Source: Rariglobus sp. (GTDB taxonomy: Bacteria > Verrucomicrobiota > Verrucomicrobiia > Opitutales > Opitutaceae). From it: a stretch of DNA of 51,993 nucleotides. The number at the start of each line of letters is the position of its first letter. The stretch's first letter is position 1. Made by a program: the position numbers and the translations under genes. The stretch covers positions 1 to 51,993 of the forward strand of contig JAQSWS010000020.1 in the NCBI GenBank assembly GCA_029266495.1. The letters run 5' to 3'. The notes below the pieces were generated by a model, which saw nothing but the letters and a program-made list of their open reading frames with translations, searched no databases and was not told where the DNA came from. This document shows, piece by piece, positions 29,616 to 36,965 of the stretch.

Positions 29616-30773
29616 CTATCGGAGGCCGCGGGCTTTCAGGAAGCGCCGCCATGAAAGGGCGAAGCCGGTGTAAACCAGCACCAGGGAGGCGAGGGTGGCC
29701 AGGGTCGCGATGATCTTCCCGGGGAGCCCGAGACCCGCGCCGGTGTGGAGGAAACGCATCCATACGCGCGCCTGCAGGCCGGCGCTGCGATCCTGGAAAC
29801 GCACGGCCTGGAGGATTTCGCCGGTGTAGGGATCCATCTCGACGGGGACGTAGGCGCGGCTCGGCATGAAGTCGGGCAAGGTCACGTCGAGCTTGAGCGG
29901 AGCAGGCGGCGCACCGGGGGCGGCGGGTTGAGGGAAGTGGATCCCGATGTGCCGGGCGTCGGGAAAATGTTCGCGTGCGGTCGCGAGGATGCGGTCGAGC
30001 GGGAGGCGTTCCGCCGAGGGCGAGGGCGCGGGCACGATGGCGGGCGGCATGGCCATCATGCCGAAGTTGCGCGACTGCGGGGCCTCCTCGCCAGCGAGCG
30101 TGAACACCAGGCGGTGCGCCCAGCCGTAGGAGATGACCACGGCGGTGACGGCGAGAACGAGGAGGACGGGGAATGACCAAAGTCCGATGACATGATGCCA
30201 GGTATAGTCACGGGCCCGGGTGGTGGTCGCGGGGGAAAACCACAGGCGGGGGCGGAGGGCGCGACGGCTCCACGTGCGCGGAAACCAAAGCCACAGTCCC
30301 GTGAGGCAGAGGATGACAAGGGCGAGATTGCAGGCGCCGGTGATCGCCCTGCCGAATGCAAACCCCTTCCCGTGCAGCCCGAGCCAGCGGTGCCACTCTT
30401 CCAATTCGTGGAGAAATTCGTGAAGCGCGTGGGCGCGCGATTCGCGAAGTTTTCCCGTGTGCGGGTCGGTGTAGAGGGGGCCCTCGCGTCCGGCGTAGAG
30501 TTCGCAGGCGCGCAGGGGATCGCGAGGAACGACGATCCGGGTGACGGCAAAATCCGGGTATTCGCGCAGCGAGCGGGCGCGCAGCTCGTCGGGCGTGAGC
30601 CGTGCCGCCCCCGCCTGCGGGAGGGCGGCACGGCTCACCTCGCGGTCGCGCCACGCGAGGATTTCCTCCTCAAACGCAATGGCGACGCCGGTCACGGACA
30701 TGATTGCGATGACCACGCCGGCGATCAGGCCGGAGGCGAGGTGAACCCAGAAGACGGCCTTGCGGAATGACAT
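29616..30773 (-). CDS. PepSY-associated membrane protein
   Basis: A 385-residue inner-membrane protein starting MSFRKAVFWVHLASGLIAGV. It has four main spans (residues ~8-30, ~145-165, ~200-220, ~350-372), with PepSY-like periplasmic parts between. Typical marks are WVHLASG, WHRWLGLHGKGFAFGRAITG, WHHVIGLWSFP and WMRFLHTGAGLGLPGK. Such proteins accompany siderophore receptors and probably help reduce or release iron. It starts 2 bases after the receptor stop. It is similar to the 35,692-36,879 gene. Confidence 0.88.
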   Translation of the reverse strand: MSFRKAVFWVHLASGLIAGVVIAIMSVTGVAIAFEEEILAWRDREVSRAALPQAGAARLTPDELRARSLREYPDFAVTRIVVPRDPLRACELYAGREGPLYTDPHTGKLRESRAHALHEFLHELEEWHRWLGLHGKGFAFGRAITGACNLALVILCLTGLWLWFPRTWSRRALRPRLWFSPATTTRARDYTWHHVIGLWSFPVLLVLAVTAVVISYGWAHRLVFTLAGEEAPQSRNFGMMAMPPAIVPAPSPSAERLPLDRILATAREHFPDARHIGIHFPQPAAPGAPPAPLKLDVTLPDFMPSRAYVPVEMDPYTGEILQAVRFQDRSAGLQARVWMRFLHTGAGLGLPGKIIATLATLASLVLVYTGFALSWRRFLKARGLR

Positions 30774-30775
30774 TC

Positions 30776-33085
30776 CTAGAACCGAAGCGTGACGGAGACG
30801 CGGATGTCGCGACCGGGCTCGGGTGCGCCATGGACGGCGGCGAACCCGGGGAAGGCGGTCAGATCTTCCACGCTGCCGTGGCTGAGGTATTGTTTGTCGA
30901 AGATATTTTTGACCGTGAGATTCACCGTGAGCGCCTTGGTGAAGGCGGGGCGCCAGCGAAGAAAAACGTCGTGCGTGGTGTAGCCGGGTTTGTCGATGGT
31001 CGAGCCGGCGACGCCGGTGATGGCGAAGGGCACCTCGATATCGTCGATGCCCTGCACGAGGCGCATGTTCCAGCCGAGGTCGAGCTGGTCGACCGGCCGC
31101 CACACGAGGTCGAGCACCCAGGTGTCGCCGATGCTGGAGACGAGCGAGCTGTATTGGTAGCGGGTGGCGGTCTGGCCATCGAGCGTGGTGTCGGCGTGAT
31201 TGAACTGAAGTCCCGCCGTGACGTCGCCCAGCGTATAGGAGGCGCGGGCAAAGAAGCCTTCGGTCTCCAGTTCGCCGGCGTTGGTGTAGACGTTGGACCA
31301 GGGCAGCGTGTTGGTAATGACATCGTCAATACGGTTGATGTAGCCGCCGGTCTCGAGCTGGAGTCCGGCCTTCTGGTAAAGCGCGCGGAGTTCGTAGTTG
31401 ACCGCCTTTTCGGCTTCGAGGTCGGGATCATTGCTGGCGATGTCCACGCGGAAGGCGTCGTTGATGTCGGGTCCGCGGTAGGCGGTGGCGACGTTGGCGT
31501 TGAGGCTGAACGCCTTCGTGACCTGGTAGGCTGCGCCGAGGTTCGGGCTGAAGCCCTCGTGTTTGAAGTCCTGGTCGAGGCGGTCGTGCAGACGATAGGT
31601 GTCGAAGCGCGTGCCGGCGTTGACGGTGAGGCGGTCGGTGACGGCGAACGCGTTCTGGGTGAAGAGGCCGGTGACGCTGCCGTCCTCGCCGTAGGTCTGG
31701 GGGGCGGAGGACGGGCCGGCGTTCACTTCATCGCGGCGGTGATCGATGCCATAAACCAGGGTGTGTGCACCGATGCGCTGGGTGTTGCGCAGGTCGAATT
31801 GCAGGCCCTCGATCGTGCCGCGGTAGGGGCCGAAGACGCCGACCTGCAGGAGGTCGGCCTCGGTGTAGCTCGCGGTGAATTGGAGATCGAGCCACTCCAT
31901 CGTCTCAGGGCGGATACCGTAGCCGAAGGTGCCGGTGTTGCGTTCGACCTCCATGTAGAAGGACGGGTTGGCCGGGCCGGGCGCCCATTCGGGGCGGCGG
32001 AGCTTGTTGCCCTCTTCCTGGAGGTTTTCGTAGCTGAAGCGGACGGTCTGGCCGTTTTTGAAACTGCCGACGACTTTGCCGAAGGCGACTTGCTGCTGAC
32101 TGTCGGAGCCGTCGAGCGAGTTGCCCTCGCCGTCTTCGATTTCGCCGTAATCGGCGTAAACGAGGCTGAGGAGGCCGCTCCATGTGTCGTTGGCACGACC
32201 GAAGCCGGTGACGCTGGTCTTGCTGCCGTCGGTGTTGCTGAAATAGCTCTGCTTGACGAGCGCGCCCCCGGATTCGCCGGGACGCAGCAGATCGGCAGGA
32301 TCCTTGGTGACGAAGCGGATGGCGCCGCCGAGCGCGCCCGGGCCGTCGGCGGCATTGCCGGTGCCGGGCTGGATTTCGACCTGCTGGAGCAACTCGGGTT
32401 CGAGGGTGTTGCGGCCGATGTGGTGGAAGAGCGAACCGGACTGGGTGGCGCCGTCGACGGAGACATTGATGAGGCCTTCGCCGAGGTTGCGGACGTAGAT
32501 TTTCTGGGCGACCGCGGTGGAGCCGCCGACGGTGACGGCGGGGTCGATGGAGAGGGTGTCCTCCAGATCATTGGCCTGGCGCAGGTCGAGGTCGGTGCGG
32601 GTGACGACCAGCACGCGCTGGGCGCCTTCGCTGGTCACGAGAAGCGGCTCCAGCACGGTGATCTCGTTGGATGCAGGCGCGGGAGCGGTGTCAGTGGAGT
32701 GTGCCGCCGGAGGCGGCGAACCGGTCCCGACGATGGAGACGTTGCGGGCGCCGCTGGTGCGGTGCGTGAGGCCGCTGCCGGCGAGCAGGTGATCGAGGGC
32801 GGCGGAGGCGGTGTAGTCACCCTGCAGGGCGGGAGCGGTCTTGCCGGCCAGCAACTCGGAGCGTGCGGCGGCGCTGATGCCGGTGACGGCGGAGAATGTG
32901 TCCAGCGCGTCGGCCAGGGGTTGCGCGGACTGTGCGAACCGGTGGACGGCGGTCGCGGCGGGCGCGGAGGCCGGAGGGGTGCTGTCGGCGTGGGCGGCGG
33001 CCGGCAGCGCGAGGCAGAGAAGGCAGGCGAGCGCGGCATGACGCGCGGGTTGCCGGCGGGAGCGGAAGGAGGACTGGGTTTGCAT
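30776..33085 (-). CDS. TonB-dependent receptor with STN signalling domain (FecA-type)
   Basis: A 769-residue outer-membrane receptor. After the signal peptide (residues 1-34), an STN domain covers ~45-120 (RFAQSAQPLADALDTFSAVT), the part that contacts FecR. Then come the plug (ITVLEPLLVTSEGAQRVLVV; NPRF-free 'KIYVRNLGEGLINVSVDG') and the barrel, ending DIRVSVTLRF. The sigma factor and FecR genes lie directly upstream, making a complete cell-surface signalling unit: ligand binding would release the ECF sigma factor. The ligand is probably a ferric chelate. Confidence 0.93.
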   Translation of the reverse strand: MQTQSSFRSRRQPARHAALACLLCLALPAAAHADSTPPASAPAATAVHRFAQSAQPLADALDTFSAVTGISAAARSELLAGKTAPALQGDYTASAALDHLLAGSGLTHRTSGARNVSIVGTGSPPPAAHSTDTAPAPASNEITVLEPLLVTSEGAQRVLVVTRTDLDLRQANDLEDTLSIDPAVTVGGSTAVAQKIYVRNLGEGLINVSVDGATQSGSLFHHIGRNTLEPELLQQVEIQPGTGNAADGPGALGGAIRFVTKDPADLLRPGESGGALVKQSYFSNTDGSKTSVTGFGRANDTWSGLLSLVYADYGEIEDGEGNSLDGSDSQQQVAFGKVVGSFKNGQTVRFSYENLQEEGNKLRRPEWAPGPANPSFYMEVERNTGTFGYGIRPETMEWLDLQFTASYTEADLLQVGVFGPYRGTIEGLQFDLRNTQRIGAHTLVYGIDHRRDEVNAGPSSAPQTYGEDGSVTGLFTQNAFAVTDRLTVNAGTRFDTYRLHDRLDQDFKHEGFSPNLGAAYQVTKAFSLNANVATAYRGPDINDAFRVDIASNDPDLEAEKAVNYELRALYQKAGLQLETGGYINRIDDVITNTLPWSNVYTNAGELETEGFFARASYTLGDVTAGLQFNHADTTLDGQTATRYQYSSLVSSIGDTWVLDLVWRPVDQLDLGWNMRLVQGIDDIEVPFAITGVAGSTIDKPGYTTHDVFLRWRPAFTKALTVNLTVKNIFDKQYLSHGSVEDLTAFPGFAAVHGAPEPGRDIRVSVTLRF

Positions 33086-33175
33086 GGAGGAAAACGAACG
33101 GCGAACGGGCCGTCTCGTCTTTGCTGACGCTGGGGGCGCGCGATACCTCCATGCCACGCGCACATTTTTTTTAGA

Positions 33176-34210
33176 TCACGGCACCGGTGCGGGGGCGGCC
33201 GGGATGATCACAAGGTGGCCGGGTGCGGGTTGCTCCAGGCGAAGCGGGAGAATGTCCGCCAGGGTGGCGAGCGCGTCTTGCGGTGCATCGGCGCGGAGCG
33301 TGCCGGTGACGCGCAGGTTCGCGAGGGCCGGGTCGGTCAGGTCGATGCGACCGGGAAAATAGGCGGCGAGATCGGCCAGCACGTCGTCGAGGCGGGCGTT
33401 GCGGTAGCGAAGTTGACCCTCGCGCCAGGCGGCGAAGGCGTCGGCGGGCAACGTGGCGACTTGCGGTAGTGCGGAATCGGGAAACCAGCGGGTTTGCTGC
33501 CGTGCGGTGAGGCGCAACGCGAAGAGATCGCGGCCGTCGGGGCGGCGCGTCCGCAATTCGACGATGCCTTCGTTGACGGCAACGTGCACCGGCGCGGGGA
33601 GGCCGGCGGCCGGCCGCCAGGCGACCTCGAAGAATGTGCCGACCACGCGCACGACGCGGTCGCCGGCGGAGACGGTGAAGGGGCGATGGGAGTCGGGGGT
33701 GACTTGAAACGTCGCGCGTCCGCCGAGCAGTTGCACGCGCCGGGCGTCACGGGTGAAATCACACGTCAAGGTCGTGCGGGCGTCGAGCGAGACGCGGGAG
33801 CCGTCGGGCAGGGTGACTTCACGCCGTTCCGCGATTTGGGTTGTGAATTCCTGCTGCCAGTGAACCGGCCAGAGCAGGACCGCCATGAGGACCAGCGCGG
33901 CCGCGGCGAGGGCGGGGAGCGCCCAGGCGGCGAGGGTGCGGCGGCTGGATTTGCGGGCGGGGCGCGCGGCGAGCACGCGATCGATTTCGCCCTCGGGAAA
34001 AACGGTGCGGTTGTCGAGTGCGGCCAGCGTTTGCCCGGCGCGATGGAAGGCTTCGGCGTGCGCGGGGGAAGCGGCGAGCCATTGCTGCAATTCCGCCTCG
34101 TCGTGCGCGGTCCAGCGGGGGGGATCCAGCCGGCGGGCGAGAAGGCGAAGCGCGGTGGCGTCGGGGGTCTCGTCGTCCGGACCGGCGGGGTTGGGAGGAG
34201 GCACGTGCAT
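33176..34210 (-). CDS. fecR: FecR-type anti-sigma/signal transducer
   Basis: A 344-residue inner-membrane protein. The cytoplasmic N-terminus (AELQQWLAASPAHAEAFHRA) fits the FecR sigma-binding domain; one membrane span lies at residues ~91-112 (AWALPALAAAALVLMAVLLW). The periplasmic FecR domain holds EVTLPDGSRVSLDARTTLTC and RVVRVVGTFFEVAW. The C-terminal part has the STN-like stretch YRNARLDDVLADLAAYFPGR. It relays receptor occupancy to the sigma factor encoded just upstream. Confidence 0.92.
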   Translation of the reverse strand: MHVPPPNPAGPDDETPDATALRLLARRLDPPRWTAHDEAELQQWLAASPAHAEAFHRAGQTLAALDNRTVFPEGEIDRVLAARPARKSSRRTLAAWALPALAAAALVLMAVLLWPVHWQQEFTTQIAERREVTLPDGSRVSLDARTTLTCDFTRDARRVQLLGGRATFQVTPDSHRPFTVSAGDRVVRVVGTFFEVAWRPAAGLPAPVHVAVNEGIVELRTRRPDGRDLFALRLTARQQTRWFPDSALPQVATLPADAFAAWREGQLRYRNARLDDVLADLAAYFPGRIDLTDPALANLRVTGTLRADAPQDALATLADILPLRLEQPAPGHLVIIPAAPAPVP

Positions 34211-34268
34211 GCGGGCGGTTAGCTATGGAGACGCCGCGGGGGCTGTCCACCTCCACCGGGTGGGCGGT

Positions 34269-34775
34269 TTATTTTTCGGCGAGGGCGGCGTGGCAGGCGG
34301 CGAGGGCCTTGATCATGTGTTTCTCGACGGTGCTGGGGGAGAGGCCGAGGCGGTCGGCGATGTCGGCGTAGGCGAGGCCGCCAAAGCGGTTGAGGATAAA
34401 AACCTCGCGGCAGCGGGGAGGGAGGGCGGCGATGGCGGCGCGCACCAGGCGGAGGCGTTCGGCGGCGTCGGCGGAGCGGGCGGGGCAGGTGAAGGTGCGG
34501 GCGGTGGTGCCGGGGGTGGCGTCGAGTGGCAGGTTCTCGGGCCGGCGGGAGCGGCGGCGGGCGCGATCGACGAGGAGGTTGCGGGCGATGCGGTAGAGGA
34601 CGCTTTCGCCGCGTTCGATGCGCGTTTGTTGATCCCAGCGAAGGGCGCGGAGGTAGGTTTCCTGGGTGAGGTCGTCCGCTTCATGCCGGCAGCCGACGCT
34701 GCGCCCAAGAAAGTTTTTCAGCTTTTGATAATGCGGCAGGAGGGGCGAGACCTCACAGGAGGAAGGGGAGATCAT
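34269..34775 (-). CDS. fecI: ECF sigma factor (FecI-type)
   Basis: A 168-residue sigma-70 family protein. Region 2 contains EADDLTQETYLRALRWDQQT and SVLYRIARNLLVDRAR; region 4 contains LPPRCREVFILNRFGGLAYA with the helix-turn-helix DIADRLGLSPSTVEKHMIKA. These are FecI-group marks. It would switch on the receptor unit when FecR signals. Promoter E with the shared AraC-type operator lies upstream, so the sigma gene itself is under a second regulator. Confidence 0.93.
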   Translation of the reverse strand: MISPSSCEVSPLLPHYQKLKNFLGRSVGCRHEADDLTQETYLRALRWDQQTRIERGESVLYRIARNLLVDRARRRSRRPENLPLDATPGTTARTFTCPARSADAAERLRLVRAAIAALPPRCREVFILNRFGGLAYADIADRLGLSPSTVEKHMIKALAACHAALAEK

Positions 34776-34790
34776 GGCACGGGAACGGCG

Positions 34791-34856
34791 AGCATAGCAG
34801 GCGGGGCGGGGAGAAATGCTTACCGGTCCTTGTGGAAAGCTTACCCGTTGTTGCGC
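34791..34856 (-). promoter_or_regulatory. Iron-island operator-promoter E
   Basis: Half-sites GCTTACCGGTCCTTGTGG (34,818-34,835) and GCTTACCCGTTGTTGCGC (34,839-34,856) start 21 bases apart; then a 21-base spacer and TATGCT (34,796-34,791). It overlaps the 3' end of the AraC-type gene and drives the sigma factor, FecR, receptor and PepSY genes. Confidence 0.75.
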
Positions 34857-35680
34857 GGGATCAGGGCGCTGGGGGGGCGGCCGTGGTGTTCGGAGAATGC
34901 GCGGCTGAACTGGCCGAGGCTTTGGTAGCCGGCGGCGAGGGCGGCTTCGGTGACGTTGGCCTGGCCCGAGCGGAGCAGGGCGGCGGCGTGGTCGAGGCGG
35001 AGGCGGCGCAGGTGGATGGTCGGGCCGTGGCCGAATTCGGCGGTGAAGAGGCGGCTCAGGTGCGAGGGGCTGCTGTGCACGGCGGCGGCCATTTCGGGCA
35101 GGCCGATGGGTTCGGCGAGGTGGGCGGTCATGTAGTCGATGACGGCGCGGAGGGCGGGGTGGAGGACCCGGGACTGGGCTTGGGCGGGAGCGGGGTCGGC
35201 CGGCGGCGGCAGGAGAAGGGTGAGGAGCTCAATGAGTTTGCCGGTGCCCCAGATGTTGCGCAGGGCGGGGGCGACGGGGCAGCCGCGCAGGCCGAGGAGG
35301 AGCGTCTGCATCGAAGGGGTGAGCGGGGCGGGTCCATGGGCGGGGGTGCGCGAAGGGGCGGGCAGCAGCGGGTGGATCGCGACGGGCAGGGCGGTGGCGG
35401 TGAAACGCCAGACGAGGAGGTCGGAGGGGCGCGTCGTCGCGGGACGGAGGTTGGTGGCGGCGGTGGGCGTGAGCCAGACGAAGTGCTGGGCTTCGAGGTG
35501 CCAGGCGAGTTCGGCGTGGAAGCAGGCGATGCAGCCCTGGAGGCAGAAGAGCAGCAGGTGGCCGGGCGTCGGGGACGTGGAATGAGGCAGCACGAGACCG
35601 TCCGCGGGGAGGCGGAGTTCGGCGAGGTGCTGGGGCGAGGCGACTTCACCGGAGAGCGTGCGTGCATCCGGCGGGAGCAT
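34841..35680 (-). CDS. AraC-family regulator (PchR-like)
   Basis: A 279-residue activator. The C-terminal ~100 residues carry two helix-turn-helix units: IGLPEMAAAVHSSPSHLSRL followed by FGHGPTIHLRRLRLDHAAAL, and NVTEAALAAGYQSLGQFSRA with the closing F-x-x-x-x-G-x-x-P pattern (FSEHHGRPPSAL). The N-terminal ~150 residues (GHLLLFCLQGCIACFHAELA) would bind an effector, as PchR/YbtA proteins bind a ferric siderophore. It is last in the receptor-PepSY-AraC unit and is the natural candidate to read the six 21-bp repeat operators. Confidence 0.9.
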   Translation of the reverse strand: MLPPDARTLSGEVASPQHLAELRLPADGLVLPHSTSPTPGHLLLFCLQGCIACFHAELAWHLEAQHFVWLTPTAATNLRPATTRPSDLLVWRFTATALPVAIHPLLPAPSRTPAHGPAPLTPSMQTLLLGLRGCPVAPALRNIWGTGKLIELLTLLLPPPADPAPAQAQSRVLHPALRAVIDYMTAHLAEPIGLPEMAAAVHSSPSHLSRLFTAEFGHGPTIHLRRLRLDHAAALLRSGQANVTEAALAAGYQSLGQFSRAFSEHHGRPPSALIPRNNG

Positions 35681-35691
35681 GAGGTCAGGCG

Positions 35692-36879
35692 TCAGTCAGC
35701 CGTGCCTTTCCGGCTGAAGAACCGGCGCCAGGCGAGGGCGAAGCCGGTGTAAACGAGGAGAAGGCCGCCCAGTGAGGCGAGGGCGGCAACGAGTTGACCG
35801 ATCCACCCGAGGGCCTGGCCGGTGTGGAGGTAACGCATCCAGGTGCGGGCCTTGCGACCGGTGGTTTGTTCGGGGTAGCCGGCACGGTCGAGGAGGTCGC
35901 CGGTGAAGGCGTTGATCACCACGACCGTGCTGGCGGCGACGTAGTTTTTTCCGGCTTCAACGACGGTGGCGCTGTAGGGCTGGGGGCCGCGGGGGGCGGA
36001 GGGTGGCGTCGCGGGTGCGGCGCCACGGCGGGGTGGGAGGCCCTGGCGCAGCGTGATGGTTTTCCAGTCGGGGAAGGCGGATTGAATATGGGTCAGCGCG
36101 GCGGCGTAGGAGATCGGGCGGGCGTCGGGCGAGGGCGGGGCGAAGTCGGCCGAGAGCGCCGGCGAGAGGGCGCCGGGAGGCTGCGGGGTTTCGCCGGCGG
36201 CACGGTAGACGAGGTCGCTGGCCCATTTGTAGCCGATCACGGCGCCGCTGATGGTGAGAACGATGAGGACGGGCAGGGACCAAAAGCCGGTGACGTTGTG
36301 CCAGTTCCAGTCGCGGGTCTTTCCGGAGGCGCCGCGCACGAACCAGAGGGACGGGCGGAGGGCGCGGGCATTCCATGCGCGGGGCCACCAGAGCCAGAGG
36401 CCGGAGCAGGCGAGGAAGAGGAAGGCGAGGTTGCAGGCGCCGGTGACGGCCTTGCCGAGAGGGCGTTTTTCCCCGGACCGCCCGAGGTAGCGGTGCCATT
36501 CGACGAGGGTGCGCATGAGGTCGGCGGTGCGCATGGAGGCGGGTTTGATCGTGTCGCCGGTGTAGTGGTTGACGTAATACACGCCGGCTTCGCGGCCGAA
36601 GTTGACGGCGACGGCGTCGCGAGGGTCGCGGGAGACGGTGACGCCGGAGAGTTTGGCGTTCTCGGGGGCGGCGGCGCGCGCTTTGGCGAGGAGGTCGTCG
36701 AGCGGCAGGGCGGTGGCGGACGCGGGGGCGTCGACGCGGCGGACATCGCGCTCGGCCCAGGCGACGATTTCGTGTTCGAAGGCGAGGGCGACGCCGGTGG
36801 CGGACATGACCGCGATGATGACGCCCGCGACGAGGCCGGCGGTCAGGTGGAGCCAGAAGACGACTTTGCGGACGGACAT
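35692..36879 (-). CDS. PepSY-associated membrane protein
   Basis: A 395-residue inner-membrane protein starting MSVRKVVFWLHLTAGLVAGV. Four spans and PepSY-like periplasmic parts are arranged as in the 29,616-30,773 protein; shared segments include WHRYLGRSGEKRPLGKAVTG, WHNVTGFWSLPVLIVLTISG and WMRYLHTGQALGWIGQLVAA. It probably assists iron release from siderophores. It lies between a catecholate-type receptor and the AraC gene (11-base gap), with a strong hairpin between receptor and this gene. Confidence 0.88.
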   Translation of the reverse strand: MSVRKVVFWLHLTAGLVAGVIIAVMSATGVALAFEHEIVAWAERDVRRVDAPASATALPLDDLLAKARAAAPENAKLSGVTVSRDPRDAVAVNFGREAGVYYVNHYTGDTIKPASMRTADLMRTLVEWHRYLGRSGEKRPLGKAVTGACNLAFLFLACSGLWLWWPRAWNARALRPSLWFVRGASGKTRDWNWHNVTGFWSLPVLIVLTISGAVIGYKWASDLVYRAAGETPQPPGALSPALSADFAPPSPDARPISYAAALTHIQSAFPDWKTITLRQGLPPRRGAAPATPPSAPRGPQPYSATVVEAGKNYVAASTVVVINAFTGDLLDRAGYPEQTTGRKARTWMRYLHTGQALGWIGQLVAALASLGGLLLVYTGFALAWRRFFSRKGTAD

Positions 36880-36900
36880 GGGTGACGGGCTAAAATAAGT

Positions 36901-36926
36901 GCCGCCTGGCCGGGGAGCCAGGCGGC
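36901..36926. terminator. 10-bp hairpin between receptor and PepSY genes
   Basis: Perfect arms GCCGCCTGGC / GCCAGGCGGC with a six-base loop; on the minus strand ACTTATTTTAG follows. It is likely a weak terminator or an mRNA-end stabiliser that makes receptor mRNA more abundant than the downstream genes. Confidence 0.6.
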
Positions 36927-36965
36927 GATGCTAGTGCCGGCCGTCGAGCACGGACGGCGGCCTGG

